A stretch of 20,455 bases of DNA, taken from NCBI GenBank assembly GCA_900757485.1, contig CAAEOA010000149.1, forward strand, positions 1-20,455, in the 5' to 3' direction. A program made the position numbers and the translations under genes. Below are positions 6,946-13,290 of the stretch, in pieces (position 1 is the first letter of the stretch; every line of letters starts with the position of its first letter). The DNA is from Oscillospiraceae bacterium (lineage in GTDB: Bacteria > Bacillota > Clostridia > Oscillospirales > Ruminococcaceae). Under the pieces are notes generated by a model that was given only the letters and a program-made list of their open reading frames with translations, did not search any database and had not been told where the DNA came from.

Positions 6946-8136
6946 TTATTTATCGTTTAATGCAGCGATGCCCGGAAGCTCCAAGCCTTCCAAAAATTCA
7001 AGGGATGCGCCGCCTCCGGTGGAGATATGAGTCATTTTATCGGCAAAACCTAATTTCTCGATTGCAGCAGCAGAATCACCGCCGCCAATAATAGAAATAG
7101 CACCGGATTCAGCCACAGCGGTCGCTACTGCGCAGGTTCCGCTTGCAAAATTCTCCCATTCGGAAACACCCATCGGACCGTTCCAAACAACGGTAGCCGC
7201 ATTTTTGATTGCGTCAGCAAACAACTTTTCGGTTTCCGGACCAATATCCAAGCCCATGTAATCAGCAGGGATTTTATTCGCAGGAACAACTTTGAAGTTA
7301 CAGTCGGGTTTAAACTCATCGCCTACTTTGTTATCAACCGGCAACAAGAATTTAACGCCTTTTTCTTCTGCTTTTTTCATTAAATCGCGCGCTAAATCAA
7401 GTTTGTCTTCTTCGCAAAGAGAAGTACCGATTTCATAGCCTCTGGATTTATTGAAAGTATAAGCCATTCCGCCGCCGACAATTAAGGTGTCAACTTTATC
7501 AAGCAGATTGGTGATAACACCGATTTTATCAGATACTTTTGCACCGCCTAAAATAGCGACAAAAGGACGTTTCGGATCAGAAAGAGCCTGTCCCATGATG
7601 GAAATCTCTTTTTGAATCAAGTAGCCGCAAACAGCCGGCAGATAGTCCGCAACTCCAGCAGTAGAAGCATGCGCTCTGTGAGAAGTACCGAATGCATCAT
7701 TGACATAAATTTCAGCCAAGGAAGCCAACTTTTTCGCAAATTCAGGATCATTTTTTTCTTCTTCTTTATGGAAGCGGACGTTTTCAATCAACATGATTTC
7801 GCCGTCTTTTAATGCGGCGGCTTTTGCCTGAGCATCCTCTCCGACTACATCAGAAGCCATTTCCACTTTTTGACCGAGCAATTCGGTCAATCTTGCGGCG
7901 ATCGGTGCAAGGCTGAATTTCATATTGAATTCGCCTTTCGGACGGCCGAGATGAGAGCAAAGGATTACCTTTGCATGGTGATCAACAAGATATTTGATGG
8001 TTTTTAAAGATTCCCGAATACGTTTGTCATCGGTAATGACGCCGTTATCTAAAGGAACATTAAAATCACATCTGACTAACACTTTTTTGCCGGAAACATC
8101 GATATCCTCAATTGTTTTTTTGTTTAATGAGGTCAT
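6946..8136 (-). CDS. pgk: Phosphoglycerate kinase
   Basis: A 396-residue two-domain kinase transferring phosphate from 1,3-bisphosphoglycerate to ADP. Visible motifs: VLVRCDFNVPLDNG, the substrate-binding LCSHLGRPKGE, LIENVRFHKEEEKNDPEFAK, YVNDAFGTSHRAHAST, AILGGAKVSDKIGV, WNGPMGVSE and the C-terminal nucleotide loop GGGDSAAAI with HISTGGGASLEFLEG. The ATG at 8145 is directly after AGAAAGG (8146-8152), whereas the in-frame ATG at 8136 is 9 nt away and is chosen; the extra three residues are not conserved. It heads a pgk-tpiA-gpmI cluster with its own promoter and a structured leader. gap, which commonly precedes pgk in Firmicutes, is absent here: the upstream gene is a DegV protein. Confidence 0.97.
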   Translation of the reverse strand: MTSLNKKTIEDIDVSGKKVLVRCDFNVPLDNGVITDDKRIRESLKTIKYLVDHHAKVILCSHLGRPKGEFNMKFSLAPIAARLTELLGQKVEMASDVVGEDAQAKAAALKDGEIMLIENVRFHKEEEKNDPEFAKKLASLAEIYVNDAFGTSHRAHASTAGVADYLPAVCGYLIQKEISIMGQALSDPKRPFVAILGGAKVSDKIGVITNLLDKVDTLIVGGGMAYTFNKSRGYEIGTSLCEEDKLDLARDLMKKAEEKGVKFLLPVDNKVGDEFKPDCNFKVVPANKIPADYMGLDIGPETEKLFADAIKNAATVVWNGPMGVSEWENFASGTCAVATAVAESGAISIIGGGDSAAAIEKLGFADKMTHISTGGGASLEFLEGLELPGIAALNDK

Positions 8137-8157
8137 GTTGTTCATCCTTTCTTCCTT

Positions 8158-8187
8158 TTAAGGCAATTTTATATCATCTTGCCTTAA
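8158..8187 (-). promoter_or_regulatory. Leader hairpin touching the pgk ribosome binding site
   Basis: TTAAGGCAA (8158-8166) and TTGCCTTAA (8179-8187) are perfect 9-bp inverted repeats with a 12-nt loop, ending 5 nt before the AGAAAGG of pgk (8146-8152). In RNA this stem could affect ribosome access or mRNA stability. Confidence 0.55.
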
Positions 8188-8217
8188 CAAAATGTTATAG
8201 CTTATTTATGACAAAAT

Positions 8218-8252
8218 ATAATACTGAATTTATATAAGAAATTCAGTATTAT
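8218..8252 (-). terminator. Stem-loop after degV or in the pgk leader
   Basis: Perfect 14-bp AT-rich arms, ATAATACTGAATTT (8218-8231) and AAATTCAGTATTAT (8239-8252), with a 7-nt loop. On the minus strand it is followed by ATATTTTG, a poor U-tract. It lies about 90 bp after the degV stop and about 10 nt after the predicted start of pgk transcription, so it could terminate degV read-through or act as a leader structure for pgk. Confidence 0.55.
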
Positions 8253-8269
8253 CATACGCCAGCACTATT

Positions 8270-8298
8270 ATTTTATACCAATTTATGAATTTTTTCAA
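8270..8298 (-). promoter_or_regulatory. Putative sigma-A promoter of the pgk-tpiA-gpmI cluster
   Basis: On the minus strand TTGAAA (8298-8293) is followed after 17 bp by TAAAAT (8275-8270), within TATAAAAT. This predicts a leader of about 125 nt before pgk that contains both stem-loops listed here. Confidence 0.55.
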
Positions 8299-8339
8299 GT
8301 GCTCGACAAAATTTTATCAAATTTCATAATAGGAGGTTG

Positions 8340-9221
8340 TTATCTTTCCCTTTTTTGTCCTTTTACGATAATTCCGACTACTTTCGGCCCTGCATTAATC
8401 GAAATAGCGGCGCCGGCATATGCTGCATTGACCGGTTCATATTTAAACGCGGATACTACCTCTTTTTTCAGTTCCTCGTACTTGTCTTCCAGAGAGCCGC
8501 CGATTAAGCAATAATCTGTTTGCGGAATTTTACTTTTTCCGGCGTGTTTAATTAATGCGGGGATGATGCTTTTATCTCCCCGTACTTTTTCTACGATTGC
8601 GGTTTCTCCGTCAATAATACTGATAATAGGACGTAAACCGAGAAGCTCCCCGACAAAGGCGGCAGCGCAGCTTACTCTTCCGGATTTTTTTACATAGTCC
8701 AAAGTATAAGGGGCAAAGTATATTTCCACCGAATTGAACCAATCCTCCAAATAGGCAACAATATCAGGCGCAGGCATTCCTTTTTGGGCCTTTAATGCAG
8801 CTTGTATAACCGGATAGCCGTAAGCAATGGTATATGTCTTTGAATCTACCGGATAAATTTGAAATTTGTCTTTTGCCTCCGGATGATTTTCGTAGAAAAT
8901 ATTTTTTGCCATAATTGAATTATTATAGGTGTTCGAGCCGGTACTGTTAATAGAAATATAGATTAAATCCGTATATCCGTCCGCATATGCCTGTTCATAT
9001 AATTCTTCAAACCGCATATGAGTGATTTGTGCAGTGGTCGGGATGGAAGTACAGGTGTCTAATAGATCGTAAAATTCCCGATTGGTCAAATCTATCCGTT
9101 CCATATAGCTTTTTTCGTCCGCCGTGATCGGAAAGGACAAAATTTCTATGCCGTATTCGATTTCCTCTTCTTTTGTGATATCACAAGCGGAATCCGTAAC
9201 AATTTTAATCGTATTTTTCAT
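8340..9221 (-). CDS. DegV family (fatty-acid-binding, FakB-like) protein
   Basis: A 293-residue two-domain DegV protein. Signatures are the N-terminal IKIVTDSACDIT, the pocket segment SIPTTAQIT (usually TSQPT/TTAQ), YISINSTGSNTYN, the central YVKKSGRVSCAAAFVGELLG and the late GGSLEDKYEELK. Family members bind a fatty acid in a buried cleft. FakB proteins of this family present it to the kinase FakA for phosphorylation before phospholipid synthesis; several paralogues usually occur per genome and this one's ligand is unknown. The in-frame TTG at 9248 is rejected because the ATG at 9221 gives the normal N-terminus and follows TGAAAGG (9237-9243), though at a long 15 nt. The gene lies 103 bp after trmL on the same strand. 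No fakA is visible. Confidence 0.9.
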   Translation of the reverse strand: MKNTIKIVTDSACDITKEEEIEYGIEILSFPITADEKSYMERIDLTNREFYDLLDTCTSIPTTAQITHMRFEELYEQAYADGYTDLIYISINSTGSNTYNNSIMAKNIFYENHPEAKDKFQIYPVDSKTYTIAYGYPVIQAALKAQKGMPAPDIVAYLEDWFNSVEIYFAPYTLDYVKKSGRVSCAAAFVGELLGLRPIISIIDGETAIVEKVRGDKSIIPALIKHAGKSKIPQTDYCLIGGSLEDKYEELKKEVVSAFKYEPVNAAYAGAAISINAGPKVVGIIVKGQKRER

Positions 9222-9324
9222 ATATATATAACCATTCCTTTCATTCAAACTGTATTTCCGTCTGATTTGGCTGTATTGTTTTGATTGTATTGTATCGAAA
9301 GCACCCTTTCTTTATCCTTGAAAA

Positions 9325-9816
9325 CTACCATTGATATTTTGTCAGACAGCCTTCTGTTTTCAGGTCGGGAAAACGCCATTGTCTTAATACTTCATATGCC
9401 GCAATCGCAACTGTGTTTGACAGATTTAAACTACGGGCGTGTTCGTTAGCAATCATAGGCAGTCTGACACAGGTATCGGGATTATGATACAACAGTGTTT
9501 CATCCAGTCCGGCATCTTCTCGTCCGAATACCAGATAAGCACCGTTCGGATAAGAAACATCTGAATAGATATGTTGTCCTTTGGTCGTAAAATAGTAAAA
9601 TTCTCCTTGGTTCCGGTCGAAAAATGCATCTATATTTTCATAATAATGAATGTCCAGCAAGTGCCAGTAATCCAATCCGGCACGTTTCAGCTTTTTATCA
9701 TCAATCGAGAATCCCATCGGCTTCACAATATGCAGCCTTGCGCCGGTTGCTGCGCATGTACGGGCAATATTACCGGTGTTTTGAGGAATTTGCGGTTCCA
9801 CTAAAACAATATTCAA
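9325..9816 (-). CDS. trmL: tRNA (cytidine(34)-2'-O)-methyltransferase, SPOUT family
   Basis: A 163-residue SPOUT (trefoil knot) methyltransferase that 2'-O-methylates the wobble base of certain leucine tRNAs using S-adenosylmethionine. Motifs: MNIVLVEPQIPQNTGNIART at the N-terminus, GLDYWHLLDI, YLVFGREDAGL (motif 2) and LPM...ARSLNLSNTVAIAAYE (motif 3). The visible start is odd. The first usable initiation codon is TTG at 9816 with no Shine-Dalgarno, whereas a good AGAGGTG (9854-9860) sits 6 nt before an in-frame AUU at 9849. That would add 11 residues (ITEDIQNKPYQ), and no ATG or GTG lies between the upstream in-frame stop and 9816. I give the TTG coordinate as the conservative start. degV follows 103 bp downstream. 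Confidence 0.92.
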   Translation of the reverse strand: MNIVLVEPQIPQNTGNIARTCAATGARLHIVKPMGFSIDDKKLKRAGLDYWHLLDIHYYENIDAFFDRNQGEFYYFTTKGQHIYSDVSYPNGAYLVFGREDAGLDETLLYHNPDTCVRLPMIANEHARSLNLSNTVAIAAYEVLRQWRFPDLKTEGCLTKYQW

Positions 9817-9886
9817 CTGATATGGTTTGTTTTGAATGTCTTCCGTAATAATACACCTCTTTATTTTGTTCTGTCTTTATGGAACT

Positions 9887-9930
9887 GTTGATTACGTTTT
9901 CCGTTGTAACTCGGAATTTTGGAAATCAAC
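9887..9930 (-). repeat. Two-tier stem in the trmL upstream region
   Basis: Outer arms GTTGATT (9887-9893) and AATCAAC (9924-9930) enclose inner arms TTCCG (9899-9903) and CGGAA (9912-9916). It would lie in the 5' leader of trmL if the promoter at 9977-10005 is correct. No known riboswitch class is recognised. Confidence 0.35.
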
Positions 9931-9976
9931 TATCAACTTTTTATGACAGAGTCGTTTTTTAAATTAACCCAATATT

Positions 9977-10005
9977 ATTAAACTATATTTTTATGATTTA
10001 ATCAA
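9977..10005 (-). promoter_or_regulatory. Possible trmL-degV promoter
   Basis: Minus-strand TTGATT (10005-10000), a 17-bp spacer, then TTTAAT (9982-9977). Both hexamers are imperfect and the surroundings are very AT-rich, so chance matches are likely. The rest of this roughly 330-bp divergent gap shows no gene. Confidence 0.35.
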
Positions 10006-10118
10006 TAGCATTTTATTAATTTTGTAAATGTCTACAATTACAGAGGGAAAAAATCTGAAAAAACATTTGTTAATAATCTTAAAATTTACTGTAAAAATGT
10101 CGCTTTTGAGGTTAAATG

Positions 10119-10127
10119 TGTTATAAT
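10119..10127 (+). promoter_or_regulatory. Extended -10 promoter element before the GNAT gene
   Basis: TGTTATAAT carries the TGn extension joined to a perfect TATAAT (10122-10127). The region 17 bp upstream has no convincing -35 box, which is typical of extended -10 promoters. The predicted leader is about 95 nt. Confidence 0.6.
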
Positions 10128-10228
10128 AAAAAACAAAGTAGCACTTTCACCTATGGAGGTCATCAAAACGTGGTTTCGATGTGAAATTTATGTTATATGA
10201 TATCAGATGTTATAAAAGGAGATTGAGA

Positions 10229-10678
10229 ATGCTAAACGTGAGATTGTTTTCTGCTTCAGATAAAGAGCGTTATTTAAAATTCAGCAAGGATTTTTATACC
10301 AGCGGAGCTGCCTTGGAACCAATTCCGGAGGAGCATATGCACCGCACTTTTGACGCGTTGATTGCGGACAACCCTCATGCAGACGGTTTTATGATTCTTT
10401 CTGACGATATTCCCGTCGGGTACTGCCTGATCAGTTTTCTATGGAGTACGGAAATGGGAGGCTTGATTGCTCTGATTGACGAGCTGTACGTCAGTTCCGA
10501 TTATCAGGGACAAAAACTCGGCAGTGCCTTTTTGCAGTATATTGAGAAATATTATAAAGGCAAAATTGTGGGCTTGCGGCTGGAGGTATGTTCCTCTAAT
10601 CTGGGAGCTATTCGCTTATATGAAAAGCAGGGATTTCATTTTCTTGAGTATCGGCAAATGATAAAACGGCTGGATTAG
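10229..10678 (+). CDS. GNAT family N-acetyltransferase
   Basis: A 149-residue acetyl-CoA-dependent acetyltransferase. The acetyl-CoA pyrophosphate loop is SSDYQGQKLGSAFLQYIE (Q-x-x-G-x-G/A type), preceded by the core strand LIALIDELYV and followed by LRLEVCSSNLGAIRLYEKQG, the common GNAT motif B with its Asn and Tyr. The substrate is not recognisable. The start is the ATG at 10229, 7 nt after AAAGGAG (10215-10221). A GTG at 10181 extends the frame but has a poor site and a non-conserved extension. It is preceded by an extended -10 promoter and followed by a double stem-loop, so it may be monocistronic. Confidence 0.88.
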   Translation: MLNVRLFSASDKERYLKFSKDFYTSGAALEPIPEEHMHRTFDALIADNPHADGFMILSDDIPVGYCLISFLWSTEMGGLIALIDELYVSSDYQGQKLGSAFLQYIEKYYKGKIVGLRLEVCSSNLGAIRLYEKQGFHFLEYRQMIKRLD

Positions 10679-10702
10679 TTAGCCGTTAGGTTGTGCTTTT
10701 AC

Positions 10703-10753
10703 ACAGCAGTACCGCCGATTCATCGGAACGGCGGCAAAATCATTTGCTGCTGT
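10703..10753. terminator. Two-tier hairpin after the GNAT gene, possible terminator
   Basis: Outer arms ACAGCAG (10703-10709) and CTGCTGT (10747-10753) enclose inner GC-rich arms CCGCCG (10712-10717) and CGGCGG (10729-10734). Only a short TTTA follows, so termination strength is uncertain. It could also be a structured leader of the hydrolase gene. Confidence 0.5.
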
Positions 10754-10838
10754 TTATGAATTATCCGGTGAATATGAATCATTTTATTGCTGATACAAAC
10801 CATATTTCAGCAGAAAGGAAGGTTGGTTTCGCTTTTAT

Positions 10839-11783
10839 GTGAAACAAAGCAAAATGAATGTCGATAAAACAAACGAAACATTTTTAAGTTCAAACGGTGT
10901 TGATCGGGTCCATTATTTTGTGTATCGGCCGACCGCGAATATCAAAGGTGTGCTTCAAATTTCACACGGGATGTGTGAGCATATCGAACGCTATCAGGAT
11001 TTTGCCGCTTTTTTGGCACAGAATGGTTTTGTGGTGTACGCTCATGATCATTTAGGTCACGGTCATACCGCGAAAGATAAAGAGCATTTGGGATATTTCG
11101 GAGATAAAAACGGATGGCAGTATATGGTAGAGGATCTTTATCAGGTGACCAAGCTTGCCAGGATGGAGTATCCTTTTCACAAAGTCTTTTTATTGGGACA
11201 CAGTATGGGCTCATTTATTACCAGGCTGTATATGATGAAATACGGCAGCAAAGTAGACGGCGTGATCTTAAGCGGCACAAGCGGGGGACATCAGCTGAAT
11301 AATGTAGGGCTTGCGGTCGTTGATTTATGGATTAAAGTAAAGGGACCGCTTTATCGCAGCAAGACAATAGATAAAATGCTGTTCGGGAATTATAATAAGC
11401 GATATCCCCATGTGAATACGAACAGTGACTGGATCTCCAGGGATCCGCTGATTGTTGAGTCCTATATAAAAGATGAATATAATACTTTTACATTCACCAA
11501 CGCGGGATTTAAGGATCTGATGACCATGCTGAAAATGGTGTCGGATGAACGGTGGGCGTTTGCAGTACCGAAAGATGTTCCGGTTTATTTGTTTGCCGGC
11601 GATATGGATCCGGTCGGAGATTACGGCACGGGCGTTAAAAAAGTTTATGACAGGTTGGCAAAAGCAGGGGTACAGAATCTAAAAATAAAGTTATATCCTG
11701 AGGGCAGACATGAAATGCTAAATGAAATAAACCGTCGGGAAGTTTATTATGATGTCTTGAACTGGATGATGGAACGAATATAA
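10839..11783 (+). CDS. Alpha/beta hydrolase, monoacylglycerol lipase / lysophospholipase-like
   Basis: A 314-residue serine hydrolase of the Hydrolase_4 (monoacylglycerol lipase) type. The triad is visible: nucleophile Ser122 in LLGHSMGSF, Asp257 in FAGDMDPVG and His291 in EGRHEML. The oxyanion-hole region is ISHGMCEHIERY and the family signature YAHDHLGHGHT is present. No signal peptide is seen, so it is probably cytosolic and acts on lysophospholipids or monoglycerides; the substrate is inferred from family only. The start is uncertain. The GTG at 10839 is 16 nt after AGAAAGGAAGG (10812-10822), and the ATG at 10854 is farther still. No other gene shares its transcript, and a strong terminator follows. 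Confidence 0.88.
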   Translation: MKQSKMNVDKTNETFLSSNGVDRVHYFVYRPTANIKGVLQISHGMCEHIERYQDFAAFLAQNGFVVYAHDHLGHGHTAKDKEHLGYFGDKNGWQYMVEDLYQVTKLARMEYPFHKVFLLGHSMGSFITRLYMMKYGSKVDGVILSGTSGGHQLNNVGLAVVDLWIKVKGPLYRSKTIDKMLFGNYNKRYPHVNTNSDWISRDPLIVESYIKDEYNTFTFTNAGFKDLMTMLKMVSDERWAFAVPKDVPVYLFAGDMDPVGDYGTGVKKVYDRLAKAGVQNLKIKLYPEGRHEMLNEINRREVYYDVLNWMMERI

Positions 11784-11835
11784 GTAGGATTTTACTCTAT
11801 GCAGACGGCGGATTCTATCTTTTTTTATAAATGAA

Positions 11836-11866
11836 ACAGACCGGTCATTGCGACCGGTCTGTTTTT
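11836..11866. terminator. Strong bidirectional terminator
   Basis: Perfect 11-bp arms ACAGACCGGTC (11836-11846) and GACCGGTCTGT (11852-11862), a 5-nt loop and a T5 run (11862-11866). It lies between the convergent hydrolase and spore-protein genes; on the minus strand it is followed by GTTTCATTT, so it may serve both. Confidence 0.93.
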
Positions 11867-11881
11867 GAAATATGAGCTTTA

Positions 11882-12073
11882 TTACTTAAGGGAATTTTCG
11901 TAAGATTGAATCATCTTCTTAACCATCTGTCCGCCGATAGAGCCAGCCTGTTTAGAGGTTAAATCACCGTTATAACCCTGTTTCAGGTTAACGCCAACTT
12001 CGTTAGCTGCTTCCATTTTGAATTTGTTCATTGCTTCTTTTGCTTCAGGAACTACGATCTTGTTAGTACTCAT
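11882..12073 (-). CDS. Alpha/beta-type small acid-soluble spore protein
   Basis: A 63-residue SASP that coats and protects DNA in dormant endospores and is degraded at germination. Both family blocks are present: EAMNKFKMEAANEVGV (region around the GPR protease site) and the C-terminal DNA-binding block GDLTSKQAGSIGGQMVKKMI. Length and Lys/Gln/Gly-rich composition fit. The ATG at 12073 follows a strong AAGGAG at 9-10 nt. A sigma-G-like promoter lies about 50 bp upstream, as expected for forespore expression. It is monocistronic, with a terminator on its 3' side. This gene is the best evidence that the organism sporulates. Confidence 0.96.
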   Translation of the reverse strand: MSTNKIVVPEAKEAMNKFKMEAANEVGVNLKQGYNGDLTSKQAGSIGGQMVKKMIQSYENSLK

Positions 12074-12122
12074 GATTATTTTCTCCTTATATTTAAATAA
12101 TTAATTTTTGCGTTTGCACTAT

Positions 12123-12151
12123 TATTATAGGTCGGTTGCGATTTTATATGA
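12123..12151 (-). promoter_or_regulatory. Putative sigma-G (forespore) promoter of the SASP gene
   Basis: Minus-strand TCATA (12151-12147), a 17-bp spacer and TATAATA (12129-12123) resemble the sigma-G/F pattern GHATR-N17/18-CATWMTA with one mismatch in each part. The TATAAT core also suits sigma-A, but no TTGACA-like -35 is placed correctly. Confidence 0.5.
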
Positions 12152-12248
12152 GTGGTAATTTTAGGATTTACCTAATACTTTTTATTATAAAACAGGATCG
12201 TCAAAGTCAATCCGTTGTGGAATAACATAAAATATATTTCTGAATTAA

Positions 12249-12262
12249 CAGCCGTCAGGCTG
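12249..12262 (-). terminator. Weak hairpin after the ABC ATPase gene
   Basis: CAGCC and GGCTG form a 5-bp stem with a 4-nt loop, followed on the minus strand by TTAATTC, just after the stop codon of the ATPase gene. Short and weak, but correctly placed. Confidence 0.4.
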
Positions 12263-12270
12263 ATTTGAAA

Positions 12271-12957
12271 TCAATTCTTTTTTTTATTTTCAATCAATTT
12301 TCCGTCTGAAATTCGAATCAGGCGCTGCGCAGTATTAGCGATTTCATTATCATGCGTGATCAATATAATGGTTCTGCCTTCCCGGTGAAGTCCGTTTAAA
12401 ATATTCATGATCTCGGTTCCGGATTTACTGTCTAAATTTCCGGTTGGTTCGTCTGCCAGAATAATGGAGGGACGCGCTGCAATTGCACGCGCAATTGCAA
12501 CTCTTTGTTGCTGCCCGCCCGACATTTCGGCAGGACGATGTCCCATTCGCTCATTCAGACCGACTTGTTTGAGTGCATTCTTTGCCAGTGATTTTCTTTT
12601 GGAAGCCGAAACTTTGCGATAACTGAGCGGCAATTCGACGTTTTCCAGCGCACTCATACTCGGTATTAAATTGAATCCTTGAAAAATAAATCCGATTTTT
12701 TGATTGCGGATAGTAGATAGCTTTCGATCGTTCAGCTTTGATACGTCAACGCCGTCTAATAAGTATTTTCCGGCTGAAGGATTGTCCAGGCACCCTAAAA
12801 TATTCATCATTGTGGATTTTCCGGAGCCGGAACTCCCGACAATAGAAACAAATTCCCCTTTATAGATGCAAAGGGAAATATTATTCAACGCTTTTACTTC
12901 ATTTTTGCCCGGAAAATATTCTTTGCATACATCTTTTAATTCAATTAATAGCTCCAT
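12271..12957 (-). CDS. ABC transporter ATP-binding protein, MacB/LolD/SalX type
   Basis: A 228-residue nucleotide-binding subunit with every ABC motif: Walker A GSSGSGKST (about 41-49), Q-loop FIFQGFN (Gln93), signature MSGGQQQRVAIARA, Walker B ILADEPTGNLD and switch His202 in LITHDNE. The sequence type (GCLDNPSAGKY, GFNLIPSMSALENVELPL) is that of the MacB/LolD/BceA group, which works with FtsX/MacB-like permeases in peptide, antibiotic or lipoprotein export. Unusually, no permease gene lies on either side: the spore protein is downstream, and a divergent regulatory gap and pflB are upstream. The gene ends in a Lys-rich tail with an A8 run in the coding strand. The ATG at 12957 follows AAGGAAT. 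It could pair with a distant permease or be a degenerate operon remnant. Confidence 0.92.
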   Translation of the reverse strand: MELLIELKDVCKEYFPGKNEVKALNNISLCIYKGEFVSIVGSSGSGKSTMMNILGCLDNPSAGKYLLDGVDVSKLNDRKLSTIRNQKIGFIFQGFNLIPSMSALENVELPLSYRKVSASKRKSLAKNALKQVGLNERMGHRPAEMSGGQQQRVAIARAIAARPSIILADEPTGNLDSKSGTEIMNILNGLHREGRTIILITHDNEIANTAQRLIRISDGKLIENKKKN

Positions 12958-12982
12958 TTTATTCCTTGTTCCTTATTTTGAT

Positions 12983-12997
12983 TTGTTTTGCAAACAT
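12983..12997. repeat. Copy 1 of a 15-bp motif in the ABC/pflB gap
   Basis: TTGTTTTGCAAACAT, with internal dyad TGTTT-N3-AAACA. It matches copy 2 at 14/15 positions and lies 26 bp before the ATPase start. A weak minus-strand promoter (TTGAAA at 13024-13019, ATTAAT at 13001-12996) lies across copies 1 and 2. Confidence 0.6.
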
Positions 12998-13013
12998 TAA
13001 TTATTATTTGCCA

Positions 13014-13028
13014 TTGTTTTTCAAACAT
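13014..13028. repeat. Copy 2 of a 15-bp motif in the ABC/pflB gap
   Basis: TTGTTTTTCAAACAT, exactly 31 bp downstream of copy 1, about three helical turns, placing both on the same DNA face. It overlaps the possible -35 box (TTGAAA) of the ATPase gene. Confidence 0.6.
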
Positions 13029-13152
13029 CCAAAACAAATAAAAAGAAGTGCTGTTTTATTTTACTTTGTACACTTCGGCGCAATGCAGCAAAAAATGTGA
13101 AGATTCGACATGTGGCATAAACACCAAAAAAACAAGATATGGTTTGTTATAT

Positions 13153-13167
13153 TTGTCTTGAAAACAT
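13153..13167. repeat. Copy 3 of the 15-bp motif, abutting the pflB -35 box
   Basis: TTGTCTTGAAAACAT matches copy 1 at 13/15 positions and ends at the base before the pflB TTGACT. The rest of the 333-bp gap between the ATPase gene and pflB shows no credible gene. Confidence 0.5.
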
Positions 13168-13196
13168 TTGACTTTTTTGATAAAAACAAGTATAAT
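13168..13196 (+). promoter_or_regulatory. Strong sigma-A promoter of pflB
   Basis: TTGACT (13168-13173), 17-bp spacer, perfect TATAAT (13191-13196). Near-consensus, which suits a highly expressed fermentation enzyme. Confidence 0.85.
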
Positions 13197-13209
13197 AAAA
13201 ACAAAAGAT

Positions 13210-13260
13210 ACTGTTTTAGTAGTGTTTGATGTTTTTCGGCATCGGCAGTGAAGAAACAGT
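13210..13260 (+). repeat. Stem in the pflB leader
   Basis: ACTGTTT (13210-13216) pairs with AAACAGT (13254-13260) across 37 nt that contain a smaller GATG/CATC stem. It lies between the promoter and GGAGG (13278-13282), so it could affect mRNA stability or translation. Confidence 0.4.
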
Positions 13261-13290
13261 GCAGGAGATTATATAACGGAGGATATCTGA

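Noticed and set aside
10153..10200. 15-codon upstream reading frame before the GNAT gene
   Set aside because: No ribosome site of its own, no recognisable leader-peptide codon bias, and no attenuator stem after it.
13080..13110. Rex-like site (TGTGAA...) upstream of pflB
   Set aside because: Only one half matches TTGTGAA/TTCACAA; the second half is absent, so no redox operator of that type can be claimed.
13112..13231. Possible 39-codon plus-strand gene in the ABC/pflB gap (ATGTGGCATAAACACC...)
   Set aside because: It has no ribosome binding site, reads straight through the strong pflB promoter, and has AT-driven Lys/Phe/Asn composition; most likely chance.
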